Shown here piece by piece: positions 29,158 to 39,448 of a stretch of 64,000 nt of DNA. The position numbers and the translations under genes are program-made. The stretch lies in the NCBI RefSeq assembly GCF_021654285.1, contig NZ_JAKFZS010000001.1, forward strand, positions 186,001-250,000. Reading direction: 5' to 3'. The notes beneath the pieces were generated by a model. The model ran no database searches. It was given only the letters and a program-made list of their open reading frames with translations, and was not told the origin of the DNA. How positions within the stretch are numbered: the first letter of the stretch is position 1; the number at the start of each line of letters is the position of its first letter. The DNA is from Pseudoalteromonas luteoviolacea. GTDB lineage: Bacteria > Pseudomonadota > Gammaproteobacteria > Enterobacterales > Alteromonadaceae.

Positions 29158-31704
29158 ATGAGAAAAAGCAATATGAGCTATTTGCTCGGTAGTAGCGTTC
29201 TGCTGCTATCTAGCATGCAAACCCTAGCTGCAAATTGTACTGGTTTAGCCACTTGGCAAGCGTCTGAAGTCTATCGTGCTGGAGATCAGATCAAACACTT
29301 AAATAGCGCTTTTGAAGCAAGATGGTATAGCCAAAATGAAGATCCTCAACAAAATTCAGGGGACTATCGAGTTTGGAAAAATTTAGGGGCTTGCGGTGGC
29401 AACCAAAACCCAGAAGTAACGCTATTAACCCCTGCTCAAGGAAGTGTTTTTGCACAAAATGACAGCGTTGTCTTGTCGGCAAATGCATCCGATGCTGATG
29501 GCGCGGTTGGCCAAGTCGAATTTTTTATCGATGACGTTTCAGTGGGCTTTGACAATCAAGCCCCCTATCAAATTAACTGGGTAGCACAGTTAGGTCCGCA
29601 TGTGGTATCTGCTGTTGCAACCGATGATCAAGGTGCGATTAGCCAAGCAAGCTCTGTCAATATAGAAGTCAAAGATACGAGCAATAATACGCCGCCAGTC
29701 ATTGAACTGAGCTCACCTAATAATAATGATCAGTTTACGCTGGGTGATGTTGTGCGTATCACAGCCACGGCAACCGATACCGATGGCTCGATTGCTAGCG
29801 CATCAATTTCAGTCAATAGTACTGAGGTTGCTACATTTGCCAATGGCAATATCGCTTATGACTGGGTTAGTGACACATCAGGTCAAGTGCAAATTAACAT
29901 CTCAGCCACCGACAACAGCAATGCAACCAGTGATACCAAGGTTAACGTTAAGATCGCTTCTGCCTCGCAAGGCGGGTGTGCAGGTCTCAAGTCCTATCAA
30001 GCAGGGCAAGCCTATCAAAATGGTGAACTTGTCTCTCATAACAATAGAAAATATCGTTGTGACGTCAGTGGCTGGTGTAGCTCAAATGCTCAATGGGCAT
30101 ACGAGCCTGGTGTCGGACAACATTGGTCTGATGCGTGGAGTGATTTAGGCATTTGCGCCATCGCACCTGAAATACGCTTCATTTCCCCACAGCCAAATAG
30201 CACTTTATTGCAAGGGCAAGCCACAGAAGTATCAGTGACAGCAAGTGATGCAGATGGCTCCGTAGCACAATTAGATGTCTACGCCGGTCAAACCTTATTA
30301 GGTAGCTTTACAAGCGGTACAGCCACGGTCAATTGGCAGCCTTCGACACTGGGGGCCGCCACGTTATCTGCTAATGCCACCGATAATGAAGGTAATATCG
30401 CTACCCAGCAGATACAAGTAAACGTTACAGACAAACCTGTTGTTATTGACTTAACCTCACCCACTGCGGGCACCCAATATGTGATTGGCGATACAATAAA
30501 TATGAGTGCCCAAGCGCAAGCCCTCACCGGCACCATTAGCAGTGTAGATTTTTACGCCAATGGTACGCTGCTCGGTAGCGACACGACCTCTCCTTACACT
30601 TGGACCTATACAGCCTCAGTCCTCGGTAATCAAACTCTGACAGCCGTTGCCAAAGATAGTGCTGGCAATCAAGCTACTAGCTCAGGGACAAGCATCTCTA
30701 TCATTGACAAGCCAATAGGTAAAACACATAAGCTCATTGGTTATTGGCATAACTTTGTCAATCCAGCTGGTTGCCCCATCCCATTGGCACAAATGTCGCC
30801 TGCATGGGACATCATTGATATCGCTTTTGCAGAAAATGACCGTAATTCAGATGGTACGGTACACTTCAAGCCATTTGAAAAAGACATACGTTCAAACTGT
30901 CCACCAATTGATCCTGTGCAATTCAAAGCTGATATGAAGGCACTGCAAGCTCAAGGCAAGGTGTTTGTTTTAAGCTTAGGTGGCGCAGAGGGTACAATCA
31001 CGCTCAACACTGATGCTGACGAAGCAAAGTTCGTTTCAAGCCTCACCAACATCATTCAAGAGTGGGGATTTGACGGACTAGATATTGACTTGGAGAGTGG
31101 CTCGAATTTAGTACATGGTTCACAGATACAAGCGCGCTTACCTAGAGCACTCAAGCAAATTGAGCAAAACATGGGCGGGAATATGGTCCTCACCATGGCC
31201 CCTGAACACCCTTATGTTCATGGCGGAATGATTGCTTACACCGGCATTTGGGGTGCCTATATCCCTCTAATTGACGCACTCAGAGATACGTTAGATTTAC
31301 TCCATGTCCAGCTTTACAATAACGGTGGACTACCTAATCCGTATGAGCCAGGTAGTGCACCTGAAGGCTCTGTGAATATGATGGTTGCTCACGCTAAAAT
31401 GCTTATTGAAGGGTTTGATTTAGCCGATGGTACGCGTTTCGCACCACTGAGAGACGACCAAGTTGCGATTGGTTTACCATCAGGTCCAAAATCAGCAAAC
31501 TCAGGACAAGCGCCAACCGCAAATATCATTGCTGCGTTAGATTGTGTAACAAAAGGCTTAAGTTGCGGCACGATTAAACCGGCATTTAATTATCCTAAGT
31601 TCGGTGGTGTAATGACCTGGTCTATCAATTGGGACAAGTATGATGGTTATAACTTCTCTAAACCAATTGGTGATAAATTAACGCAAATGAATCAAGGTAA
31701 TTAA
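29158..31704 (+). CDS. Secreted GH18 chitinase with two chitin-binding modules
   Basis: 848-residue exported enzyme that hydrolyses chitin. Order: signal peptide 1-25; CBM5/12-type chitin-binding module from residue 26 (NCTGLATWQASEVYRAGDQI); two bacterial Ig-like domains; a second CBM5/12 module from about 272 (GGCAGLKSYQAGQAYQNGEL, ending WSDLGIC); two more Ig-like domains; GH18 domain from about 522. The catalytic DxxDxDxE motif is DGLDIDLE, residues 639-646, with Glu646 as the acid. The frame opens 17 codons earlier, but ATG 29158 has AAGGAG seven bases upstream and starts the signal peptide. A strong terminator follows, so it is monocistronic. Confidence 0.95.
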   Translation: MRKSNMSYLLGSSVLLLSSMQTLAANCTGLATWQASEVYRAGDQIKHLNSAFEARWYSQNEDPQQNSGDYRVWKNLGACGGNQNPEVTLLTPAQGSVFAQNDSVVLSANASDADGAVGQVEFFIDDVSVGFDNQAPYQINWVAQLGPHVVSAVATDDQGAISQASSVNIEVKDTSNNTPPVIELSSPNNNDQFTLGDVVRITATATDTDGSIASASISVNSTEVATFANGNIAYDWVSDTSGQVQINISATDNSNATSDTKVNVKIASASQGGCAGLKSYQAGQAYQNGELVSHNNRKYRCDVSGWCSSNAQWAYEPGVGQHWSDAWSDLGICAIAPEIRFISPQPNSTLLQGQATEVSVTASDADGSVAQLDVYAGQTLLGSFTSGTATVNWQPSTLGAATLSANATDNEGNIATQQIQVNVTDKPVVIDLTSPTAGTQYVIGDTINMSAQAQALTGTISSVDFYANGTLLGSDTTSPYTWTYTASVLGNQTLTAVAKDSAGNQATSSGTSISIIDKPIGKTHKLIGYWHNFVNPAGCPIPLAQMSPAWDIIDIAFAENDRNSDGTVHFKPFEKDIRSNCPPIDPVQFKADMKALQAQGKVFVLSLGGAEGTITLNTDADEAKFVSSLTNIIQEWGFDGLDIDLESGSNLVHGSQIQARLPRALKQIEQNMGGNMVLTMAPEHPYVHGGMIAYTGIWGAYIPLIDALRDTLDLLHVQLYNNGGLPNPYEPGSAPEGSVNMMVAHAKMLIEGFDLADGTRFAPLRDDQVAIGLPSGPKSANSGQAPTANIIAALDCVTKGLSCGTIKPAFNYPKFGGVMTWSINWDKYDGYNFSKPIGDKLTQMNQGN

Positions 31705-31740
31705 TTACACTGAATCATTTGCCTCTTTTATAATGACACC

Positions 31741-31769
31741 AAACGCCTGATAGTATTTATCAGGCGTTT
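31741..31769 (+). terminator. Intrinsic terminator after the chitinase gene
   Basis: AAACGCCTGATA (31741-31752) pairs perfectly with TATCAGGCGTTT (31758-31769) over loop GTATT, with T residues after the stem. Confidence 0.85.
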
Positions 31770-31938
31770 TATGTTTTAAAACCCACTACAGTTACTTGAG
31801 CATACAAGACTTATTAACCACTCACCTTGCCTTTAAACTGGCTTTTTTTTCATCTATAAAAATATTTTCTGTTCCTTTGAACTATTCTTTGTCTTAATAA
31901 GGTCTCTATCACGTGATTCAATAACAAAGACTTAAATT

Positions 31939-33780
31939 ATGACAGGACTCAGATCACTATGTAGCCCCGCCATTTCATTCATGGCACAACTTAAGTACAA
32001 AACTAAAATTAGCCTTGTATTTGGTATCTTACTTTTACCACTGGCATTAAGTCTGTTTTTTCTAAACTCCACGCTCACTCATTCAATTAAAGTGAGTCAG
32101 CAGCAGCAAGAAGGACTTAACTTATATCCCAAGCTGCTAGAAAACATCATTAATGACAGACAAAAAGACAACCAGAGGCTACTCGCTCAAAGCGGGTTTT
32201 CAGTCAACACCCAAGCCTCTAATACCCCATTAGAGCAGGTGTCCATCGCATCAAAGCTGGCCATTGATAACGATTTAAGTCGCTCTTACTTAAACCGCTC
32301 ATTGGTCGAGTCATTACCCAAAGTGGTCTATCAAATCAATGATATTGCCGAGCAAGCAAATGGCATTATCAACCGTGGCAGATTTACGCCAGACTCCTTT
32401 ATTGCGCTGTCTAACCTCAATAAAGCGCTCCCCATTGTCAAATCACAGCTCCTCGATAAACTTGAAGTTGCAGCTATAGAAAGCCCATTTGTAAAACAGC
32501 AGCTATCGACCCAAATTAGTGCGCTCAACTCAGCGCTCGACAGCTACCAAAGAGCGATTAAAACCAAGTTACTCGACCCTGATGACATTGAGTTAACCGC
32601 CAGTGCTTTTTCAACGGCCCACCGTGATGTTCAGCGAAAAACGCAAAACTTAGTGGAAGCTGCCCTGCCCACGCTTAAAACGATGCTGCAAGAAAAGCTT
32701 GAACGCGAACAAACAATTCGCAATTTAGTCGCAGCCGCTTCTATTCTCAGCTTGGCGGTTGCGCTTTACCTGATGCTAGGTTTTTATTTTGCGGTTGTTG
32801 ATACGATCTCAGAGTTTTCACACTCTGCGCAAAAAGCCGCACAAGGTGATTTGCGCTCTCGCGCTATGTCACAAGGAAATGATGAGCTTAATGATATTGT
32901 GGCGCAATATAACCGAGTTTTAGATGCATTCACTGAATTGCTAGGAGATGTGCACAATACCACCAGCGATTTACATCATGCCACGGACAAACTCAGCCAC
33001 ATTAGCCAGGATACTCGCCATGATGTCGCTCAACAACAAATTAAGATTTCTGGGATCCACACTGCATTATCAGACATGGCTAACGCCGCTGACTCGGTTG
33101 AAACCTCAGCGCAACACGCTACAGAACTCGCCAGCGCCGCGGCAGACCAAGTTAAACAAGGTAGCTTAAATACCACTGAATTAGCACAGCATATGACTGT
33201 GTTACAAAACGAGTTTGAAGAAAGTAGACAGGCACTCGATAAACTAGCGCAAGACAGCCAAAATATCAGTAAAGTCAGTTTAGGGATCAGCGAAATTGCA
33301 GAGCAGACCAACTTGTTAGCGCTCAATGCAGCCATTGAAGCTGCGCGAGCTGGTGAGCAAGGACGGGGATTTGCCGTTGTAGCAGATGAAGTGCGTACCC
33401 TTGCTAAGCGGACTCAGCAGCAAACAGAAGAGATCCATACAATCATAAAGTCACTACAAAACGCATCCAACGACACCCAACAAAAAATGCTCAGTAGCGT
33501 TGAAAAGATGGAGCGAGGCGTCACTGCTGCCAATGAGACCAATCAAATTCTCAGTGCTGCGGAGCAAAGTATGAGTGACATAGATCAACAGGGGCATGTG
33601 ATCCGAGAGCTTGTACAACAGCAAACGCAAGCGACGCAACAAGCACTTTCAGAATCCAGTGAAATTAGTGACCTCGCGGAACATACATTAGGTTCTGCCG
33701 AGGCCACACAAGATGATGCGCATCAGTTAAGTAGCATGGCGGCTAACTTAAAATCTGCGATGAGTCAGTTTAAAACTTAA
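31939..33780 (+). CDS. Methyl-accepting chemotaxis protein
   Basis: 613-residue chemoreceptor. TM1 lies at about 25-47, a helical periplasmic domain rich in Gln/Leu at about 50-260, TM2 at about 261-285, then HAMP and the signalling coiled coil with tip [20 protein letters not shown] from about 455, continuing [20 protein letters not shown]. The periplasmic domain looks like a four-helix bundle, not Cache; no ligand can be named. It follows a chitinase gene but has its own upstream region. ATG at 31939 or 31981 are both possible. Its stop is three bases from the stop of convergent mrcB. Confidence 0.92.
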   Translation: MTGLRSLCSPAISFMAQLKYKTKISLVFGILLLPLALSLFFLNSTLTHSIKVSQQQQEGLNLYPKLLENIINDRQKDNQRLLAQSGFSVNTQASNTPLEQVSIASKLAIDNDLSRSYLNRSLVESLPKVVYQINDIAEQANGIINRGRFTPDSFIALSNLNKALPIVKSQLLDKLEVAAIESPFVKQQLSTQISALNSALDSYQRAIKTKLLDPDDIELTASAFSTAHRDVQRKTQNLVEAALPTLKTMLQEKLEREQTIRNLVAAASILSLAVALYLMLGFYFAVVDTISEFSHSAQKAAQGDLRSRAMSQGNDELNDIVAQYNRVLDAFTELLGDVHNTTSDLHHATDKLSHISQDTRHDVAQQQIKISGIHTALSDMANAADSVETSAQHATELASAAADQVKQGSLNTTELAQHMTVLQNEFEESRQALDKLAQDSQNISKVSLGISEIAEQTNLLALNAAIEAARAGEQGRGFAVVADEVRTLAKRTQQQTEEIHTIIKSLQNASNDTQQKMLSSVEKMERGVTAANETNQILSAAEQSMSDIDQQGHVIRELVQQQTQATQQALSESSEISDLAEHTLGSAEATQDDAHQLSSMAANLKSAMSQFKT

Positions 33781-33783
33781 CGG

Positions 33784-36111
33784 TCACTGACAGCTTGGTT
33801 TTGGGTTAAACAGCTCTGCGCGCAGCGGCAGTTGAATAGTCGGGCCACAATGTGGCGCAGCTTGCTCCCCTGTTTTCTTATTTACAAATGCCCATTTCAC
33901 TCCCGCAGGTCGTTCATCTGCAATGGCCTGCGGGTTTAAGGGTTTTAGATAGCGGATATAGAGTTCAAGCGCCCCAGTACCGCCTGTTAACTTCGTTGGT
34001 TTGTTGTCGTCACGGCCAACCCAAGCAACGGTTACCGTATTGTGATCAAACCCTGTAAACCAACTGTCTCTCATATTGTTGCTTGTTCCTGTTTTACCAG
34101 CCAACTGGACAGATGGGAAGTGTTTGTTTAAACGTTTACCTGTGCCACTTTTAGTTACCCTTTTTAAACCATACTTGGTCATGTAAACTGAGGCAGGATC
34201 AAACCTGTTTTCTCTTTTTGGCTGATGTTTATAAAGCGTTTTACCACTGGCGTTAGTGATAGCAGAGATACTGGTTAATTCGCTGTATTTGCCGTTAGCA
34301 GCTAACGTAGTGTACATCTGAGCGACATCAAAACTGGATAACTCCACAGCACCTAGTAACATCGATGGATACGTGGGGATATCACTCTTAACACCCAGCT
34401 CAGACATTGTGTCCGCAACTTGATGTACACCCACATCTAGCCCTAAATTGACCGCTGGGATATTTAAGCTTTTACTAAACGCTTCATATAGCGGAACAGG
34501 GCCTCTAAATTGATGGTCGAAGTTTTCTGGCGACCAAGTCTTACCTGACGAGTCTGTCACCTGTAACGGCGAATCATCTAGCAATGTCCCCAAAGTGAAG
34601 TCTTGCTGCAATGCAGTCAAATATATGGCTGGTTTGACTAATGAGCCAACACTGCGTTTAGTATCTAGTACTCGATTAAACCCCGAAAAACGCATTTGCC
34701 TGCCAGAGACCAACGCAGATACACCTGCTTTCTCCGTATTCACAGAAACCATCGCAACTTCTAAGCCTGAAATACCAAAACGACGCTCCAAGTATGGAAG
34801 ACCTGAAGTAATGGCCTCTTCCATCGCACTTTGCTTTTGCAACTCAAAGTAAGTAAAGATACGCACCCCAGCATGGATCACATCCTCATTTGGCACCAAG
34901 TCCTTCAGCTCACGATTCACCAATTCCAAATAACCAGGGTAGGATTGCAATAAACTTTCTTTCAAAGGCTGAATATCAATTTTTCGCTCTAACGATTGCC
35001 GGTATTCAGTTGTCGTAATGATGCCGTTTTCTGCCATTAACCTCAGAACCAAGTCACGGCGCTCCATTGTTCTTTCTGGATATCTACGCGGATTATAAAA
35101 TGACGGACCTTTTACCATAGCAACCAATAACGCAACCTGATCGAACTCTAGCTCATCTACTGGTTTTGCAAAATAGAACTCTGACGCCAATCCCAGTCCA
35201 TGCACGCCTTGATTGTATGCCTGACCTAAATACACTTCATTAAGGTAAGCCTCTAATATCTCATCTTTGCTGTAACGATAATCCAAAATGAGCGCAATAA
35301 AAGCCTCATTGATTTTTCGAACCAAAGAGCGCTCTCGCGTAAGGTAAAAGTTTTTAGCAAGTTGCTGAGTCAATGTGCTGCCACCTTGCACCGTTCTACC
35401 TGCACGAATATTACTATAAAGTGCACGCATAATTGACCACACAGAGACACCATAGTGTTCATAGAAGTTGCGATCTTCAACAACTAACAGTGCTTGCTTT
35501 AATACATTCGGAAACTTTTCAAGAGGAACAAACTCACGATCTTGATTTGTCTCATTACCAATTCGCGCAATTTGTACCGGTTCCAATCGTTCGCCAACGA
35601 TGCGGCGACCGCCTTTATCGACAATATTAGCGAGCTTTTTACCTGCAAAATTAAGTGTAAATACTCTGGATGACTCGGCACCCTCGTAAAACTCAAATGC
35701 ACGACGGAAAACTGTTATTGTGCGTCCTTGTACTAAATATTGACCTGTCCTATTAATTCTATTCACTCTCGAGTAATTAAGCCTCTCCAGTTCCCAAATC
35801 ACCTCTTTCTCAGACAAGTACTGATCTGGATAAAAGGTCATAGCACGCGCATAAACCTGAACTGGTAGCTGCCATTTGTTGCCTTCAAACTGCTTACTTA
35901 CTTTTGCATCTAGGTACACAACATACATGGCAACCGCGCAGCAAACAGCAAGGCCGCCTTTCCAAATTAGCGACCAAAGCGTTTGTAGTATTCGAGACTT
36001 TAAAATACCTACACGTTGCTTGAACGAGACCTTTTTTGAGTTAGGTGATTTTTTTTTCGTGGTGCGTTTTGGTTTTGATTTATTTGCAGGCGTGCGTTTT
36101 TTCTCTGACAT
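33784..36111 (-). CDS. mrcB: Bifunctional penicillin-binding protein 1B
   Basis: Class A PBP that polymerises and cross-links peptidoglycan. 775 residues. Cytoplasmic basic N-terminus, one TM helix at about 45-66, UB2H region (VQVYARAMTFYPDQYLSEKEVIWELERLNY), GT51 domain with catalytic VVEDRNFYEHYGV and GGSTLTQQLAKN, and transpeptidase domain with SxxK as SLVK in RSVGSLVKPAIYLTAL, SLN in SKSLNIPAVNLG and KTG in AGKTGTSNNMRDSW. The UB2H region marks it as PBP1B rather than 1A; that region is where LpoB binds in E. coli. Confidence 0.95.
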   Translation of the reverse strand: MSEKKRTPANKSKPKRTTKKKSPNSKKVSFKQRVGILKSRILQTLWSLIWKGGLAVCCAVAMYVVYLDAKVSKQFEGNKWQLPVQVYARAMTFYPDQYLSEKEVIWELERLNYSRVNRINRTGQYLVQGRTITVFRRAFEFYEGAESSRVFTLNFAGKKLANIVDKGGRRIVGERLEPVQIARIGNETNQDREFVPLEKFPNVLKQALLVVEDRNFYEHYGVSVWSIMRALYSNIRAGRTVQGGSTLTQQLAKNFYLTRERSLVRKINEAFIALILDYRYSKDEILEAYLNEVYLGQAYNQGVHGLGLASEFYFAKPVDELEFDQVALLVAMVKGPSFYNPRRYPERTMERRDLVLRLMAENGIITTTEYRQSLERKIDIQPLKESLLQSYPGYLELVNRELKDLVPNEDVIHAGVRIFTYFELQKQSAMEEAITSGLPYLERRFGISGLEVAMVSVNTEKAGVSALVSGRQMRFSGFNRVLDTKRSVGSLVKPAIYLTALQQDFTLGTLLDDSPLQVTDSSGKTWSPENFDHQFRGPVPLYEAFSKSLNIPAVNLGLDVGVHQVADTMSELGVKSDIPTYPSMLLGAVELSSFDVAQMYTTLAANGKYSELTSISAITNASGKTLYKHQPKRENRFDPASVYMTKYGLKRVTKSGTGKRLNKHFPSVQLAGKTGTSNNMRDSWFTGFDHNTVTVAWVGRDDNKPTKLTGGTGALELYIRYLKPLNPQAIADERPAGVKWAFVNKKTGEQAAPHCGPTIQLPLRAELFNPKPSCQ

Positions 36112-36177
36112 TTACCGGAGCAATATTTACCATAATTACAATGATGCTAGAGTAACTTAGATTAACAGTCACTGAAA

Positions 36178-36207
36178 CCAAAAAAGCAGGCTAACGCCTG
36201 CTTTTTT
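36178..36207 (-). terminator. Intrinsic terminator after glnK-amtB
   Basis: On the minus strand AAAAAGCAGGC, loop GTTA, GCCTGCTTTTT, with T-runs on both strands. It lies 14 bases beyond the amtB stop and separates it from mrcB downstream. Confidence 0.9.
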
Positions 36208-36220
36208 AACTGCTTAAGTA

Positions 36221-37450
36221 TTAATGGTTTCGTATTGTGACAAATTCTGGGTAGGCATCTACGCCACAGTCATGCTGATCCATACCACTGAGTTCTTCCT
36301 CTTCTGTCACACGTATCCCCATGGTCGTTTTTAAAAGCGCCCATACCAAATAAGATGTGATAAAAACAAACCCAAGAATTGAAACAAGGCCAATCAACTG
36401 TGAGACGAAGTTTGCATCGCCATTTGAAAACGGCACCATCATCACACCCAGACAACCACATACGCCATGCACAGAGATGGCACCTACAGGGTCATCAATT
36501 TTAAGTTTATCAAGCGCCACAATGCTAAATACCACCAAGCTTCCACCTAACGACCCGATAATACACGCAAGTAGTGGCGTCGGTGAAGCCGGCTCCGCCG
36601 TAATAGTGACAAGCCCAGCCAATGCACCGTTTAAAATCATCGTCAAATCCGCTTTTTTCCACATAATTTTACATACGAGCAAAGCTGATATCGCACCTGC
36701 GGCGGCAGCGGCATTGGTATTTAACATGATTTGACTCACTGCAATGGCATTTTCTTTATCAGCTAAGAACAACTGCGAGCCGCCATTAAAGCCAAACCAA
36801 CCCATCCACAAAATAAAAGTACCCAGTGTCGCTAAAGGTAAGTTAGAACCGGGAATAGGATAAATCTCCCCATGTTTACCATACTTGCCCTTTCTTGCAC
36901 CCAGCAGCAAGACCCCGGCTAATGCGGCAGCGGCACCCGCACCATGAACGATCGCAGAGCCTGCAAAATCAACAAAACCCAACTCAGATAAGAATCCAGC
37001 TCCCCAACTCCAATAGCCCTGGATGGGATAAATAAGCCCAGTCAGCACCACAGTAAACAATAAGAATGCCCACAATTTCATACGCTCAGCCACTGCGCCA
37101 GAAACAATTGACATGGCTGTTGCAACAAAAACTACTTGAAAGAAAAAGTCAGACTCAAGCGCATGGTCGGCATCAGCTGACGCATCACCAATCAGCGCTC
37201 CAAAACTTGGCACAAATCCGCCTTCAGAGTTGCCGACATACATAATGTTGTAACCAATCAGCAAATACATAGTGCAGGCGATTGCGTACAGTGCAATATT
37301 TTTAGTTAAGATCTCAGTCGTATTTTTAGATCTCACTAACCCTGCCTCTAGCATGGCAAACCCTGCCGCCATCCACATCACTAACACGCCAGATATGAGG
37401 AAGTAGAAAGTATTGAGTGAAAATTGTAATTCTATAATTGTATTTTCCAT
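36221..37450 (-). CDS. amtB: Ammonium transporter AmtB
   Basis: Inner-membrane ammonium channel, 409 residues with about eleven helices. It shows the pore signatures: the twin His of the pore appear in FAGSAIVHGAGAAAA and GAISVHGVCGCLG; AGFAMLEAGLVRSKNTTEIL marks the first helices. There is no cleavable signal peptide as in E. coli. It follows glnK by 11 bases. GlnK plugs AmtB when nitrogen becomes plentiful. Confidence 0.96.
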   Translation of the reverse strand: MENTIIELQFSLNTFYFLISGVLVMWMAAGFAMLEAGLVRSKNTTEILTKNIALYAIACTMYLLIGYNIMYVGNSEGGFVPSFGALIGDASADADHALESDFFFQVVFVATAMSIVSGAVAERMKLWAFLLFTVVLTGLIYPIQGYWSWGAGFLSELGFVDFAGSAIVHGAGAAAALAGVLLLGARKGKYGKHGEIYPIPGSNLPLATLGTFILWMGWFGFNGGSQLFLADKENAIAVSQIMLNTNAAAAAGAISALLVCKIMWKKADLTMILNGALAGLVTITAEPASPTPLLACIIGSLGGSLVVFSIVALDKLKIDDPVGAISVHGVCGCLGVMMVPFSNGDANFVSQLIGLVSILGFVFITSYLVWALLKTTMGIRVTEEEELSGMDQHDCGVDAYPEFVTIRNH

Positions 37451-37461
37451 CAGATTGCACC

Positions 37462-37800
37462 TCAGATTGCTTCTTCGTCTAATTCACCGGTGCGGATCCG
37501 CACGATTTGCTCTAGGTCATAAACAAAAATTTTGCCATCACCAATTTTTCCGGTATTTGCAGCTTGTGTTAATGTATCCACTACCCGCTGGCAGTTTTCA
37601 CTGTGCGTTGCAATCTCAAGCTTAATTTTTGGTATAAAATCGACTTGATATTCAGCTCCTCTATACAATTCTGTGTGACCACGCTGACGACCAAATCCTT
37701 TCACGTCAACGACCGTCATGCCTTCTATACCGAGTTCAGCGAGTGCTTCTCGGACTTCATCCAATTTAAAAGGCTTAATTATCGCACTTATCATTTTCAT
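37462..37800 (-). CDS. glnK: Nitrogen regulatory PII protein GlnK
   Basis: 112-residue trimeric signal protein. It starts MKMISAIIKPFKLDEVREAL and has the T-loop RGHTELYRGAEYQVDF with the uridylylation site at Tyr51. The frame extends further upstream, but ATG 37800 has GGAGG six bases before it. Cotranscribed with amtB. GlnK versus GlnB is decided by the amtB linkage. A sigma-54-like element is found upstream, as expected for nitrogen-limited expression. Confidence 0.95.
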   Translation of the reverse strand: MKMISAIIKPFKLDEVREALAELGIEGMTVVDVKGFGRQRGHTELYRGAEYQVDFIPKIKLEIATHSENCQRVVDTLTQAANTGKIGDGKIFVYDLEQIVRIRTGELDEEAI

Positions 37801-37848
37801 TGTTGGCCTCCAAAGGAGTGTGATTCCTGTTGATGATGGAATACACAA

Positions 37849-37865
37849 TCCAACCTTTATGCCAA
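37849..37865 (-). promoter_or_regulatory. Candidate sigma-54 promoter of glnK-amtB
   Basis: Minus strand reads TTGGCAT-N5-TTGGA. This fits the -24/-12 consensus TGGCAC-N5-TTGCW, with the right GG-to-GC spacing but G instead of C at the -12 position and T for C in the -24 box. It lies about 50 bases before the glnK ATG. glnK-amtB is sigma-54/NtrC dependent in enteric bacteria. Confidence 0.5.
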
Positions 37866-37931
37866 AAAGATTAGTGCTTATTTATCAATGAGGTATGAAA
37901 AATATAGAAAGGTATTTAGCGAAAAGTGCAC

Positions 37932-39200
37932 TTAGCTGGTGCACTCTTCTAAGATTTGATTTGATTTGGTGCAAGCTGTCACTGCACTATTACGGCCTTG
38001 CGCTTTGGCCTTATATAACGCTTTATCAGCATGTCGCATCACTTCACTCAATGTAGCAAACTCACATTTTGCAATACCAATACTCAGGGTGCAATGTAAG
38101 CGGTGGTCATCGACTTGGAAAATGTTCTCTGCAAATTTGAGACGAAAAACATCAAATTTGGCTTTTGCTTTTTGTACATCACTTTCAGCGAGTAAAACAG
38201 CAAACTCCTCACCTCCTACTCGAGATACTAAACTACCCGAGAATGACTCATTGAGTAAATGAGCAACCTGAGTGAGTATGCTATCGCCACCCAAATGGCC
38301 ATATTTATCGTTTATTTCTTTAAATAAGTCTAAATCTAACAGAGCTAAGCAACTATCTTCTAGCCCAGATTTAAGTAACCTATCCATTTGTTGGCAAAAA
38401 TAACGACGATTATATAAACCCGTCAAATAATCACGATGTGCATAATCTTTAATCTCTGCAATTAGATTTAATTGCTCCATCGTTTGCATTACACGGCAGT
38501 GGAACTCCTCGTTCATAAATGGCTTCATTAAGAAATCATTTGCACCATATTTAATGAACTTTGCGGACAGACCATGTGTTCCAGCACCAGATAACCCAAC
38601 TATCGCCAAATCATCGCGACCACGGAAATTGCGCACTGCTTTAACCAACTCAAACCCATCCATCGTTGGCATAGCATAGTCAGTCAATAAAAGTTTAATC
38701 TCATAATCAGCCTTTAGCATAGTAAGTGCTTGCTCACCATCTTGAGCTTCAAAAACAGTGAATAACTGCTTCTCTAACATTTGTCTCATCACAGCACGAC
38801 TGATCATAGAGTCATCGGCAATCAGTGCTTTACAGCCTTGGTTACGCAGCAAACGGCTGACCAATTTAATGGCATACAAGTAAGAATCGCGATTATCTTT
38901 AATCACATAATCGACGACCCCCATTTCAAGCATCTGTTGTCGGCTATACTCATCAATCTTAGAAGTCAAAACAACCGTGGGGACATTGTGACTCAAAGTT
39001 AACTGGACGACTTCTGCATCCATTGCATCAGGCAATGTTAAATCTACCAAGGCCAGTGTGTAGCTATTGCTCGCAAGTAACGCTTTACTTTCCTTGAGAG
39101 ACCAAGCAAAGTCTATATCGACACTTAAATGTTGTGATGCCAAATGGCGTAAGATCTGTTGGACAACCTTACTATCTTCAACAATCAATACTTTTTGCAT
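37932..39200 (-). CDS. Two-receiver response regulator with GGDEF domain
   Basis: 422-residue PleD-like protein. Receiver 1 (VLIVEDSKVVQQILRH ... ALVDLTLPDA), receiver 2 (ALIADDSMISRAVMRQML ... LLTDYAMPTMDGFELVKAVR ... FLMKPF), then a diguanylate cyclase domain (DYLTGLYNRRYF, LLDLDLFKEINDKYGH) with active-site GGEEF. Both receivers keep the phospho-acceptor Asp. The inhibitory RxxD site that normally precedes GGEEF by five residues is absent, so product inhibition is not expected. ATG at 39200 is preferred over a TTG at 39224. No cognate kinase is adjacent. Confidence 0.92.
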   Translation of the reverse strand: MQKVLIVEDSKVVQQILRHLASQHLSVDIDFAWSLKESKALLASNSYTLALVDLTLPDAMDAEVVQLTLSHNVPTVVLTSKIDEYSRQQMLEMGVVDYVIKDNRDSYLYAIKLVSRLLRNQGCKALIADDSMISRAVMRQMLEKQLFTVFEAQDGEQALTMLKADYEIKLLLTDYAMPTMDGFELVKAVRNFRGRDDLAIVGLSGAGTHGLSAKFIKYGANDFLMKPFMNEEFHCRVMQTMEQLNLIAEIKDYAHRDYLTGLYNRRYFCQQMDRLLKSGLEDSCLALLDLDLFKEINDKYGHLGGDSILTQVAHLLNESFSGSLVSRVGGEEFAVLLAESDVQKAKAKFDVFRLKFAENIFQVDDHRLHCTLSIGIAKCEFATLSEVMRHADKALYKAKAQGRNSAVTACTKSNQILEECTS

Positions 39201-39448
39201 GGAAACTTTCTCTAGTGACTGCAATGAGAAATGTAGCTATACAAGTATTTAACAGACTCAAATACTTTAATACTACAGACATAAGGGTGAAATATACGCG
39301 ATTTTTGTGACAAAAAAAACCTGCACCGCCCCTAATTGGTAAACAAATTGTAATGGGCTGCAAATATTGCGAGTTAGTCTCATTGACTTTGAAATCAACG
39401 TTAAAAAAGATTTAAATGTAGGCGATAAGTGAAAACACGAGGAACCCC

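Noticed and set aside
29726..30148. 140-codon alternative frame inside the chitinase gene
   Set aside because: Lies fully within a well-supported gene; composition reflects the repeated Ig-domain coding sequence.
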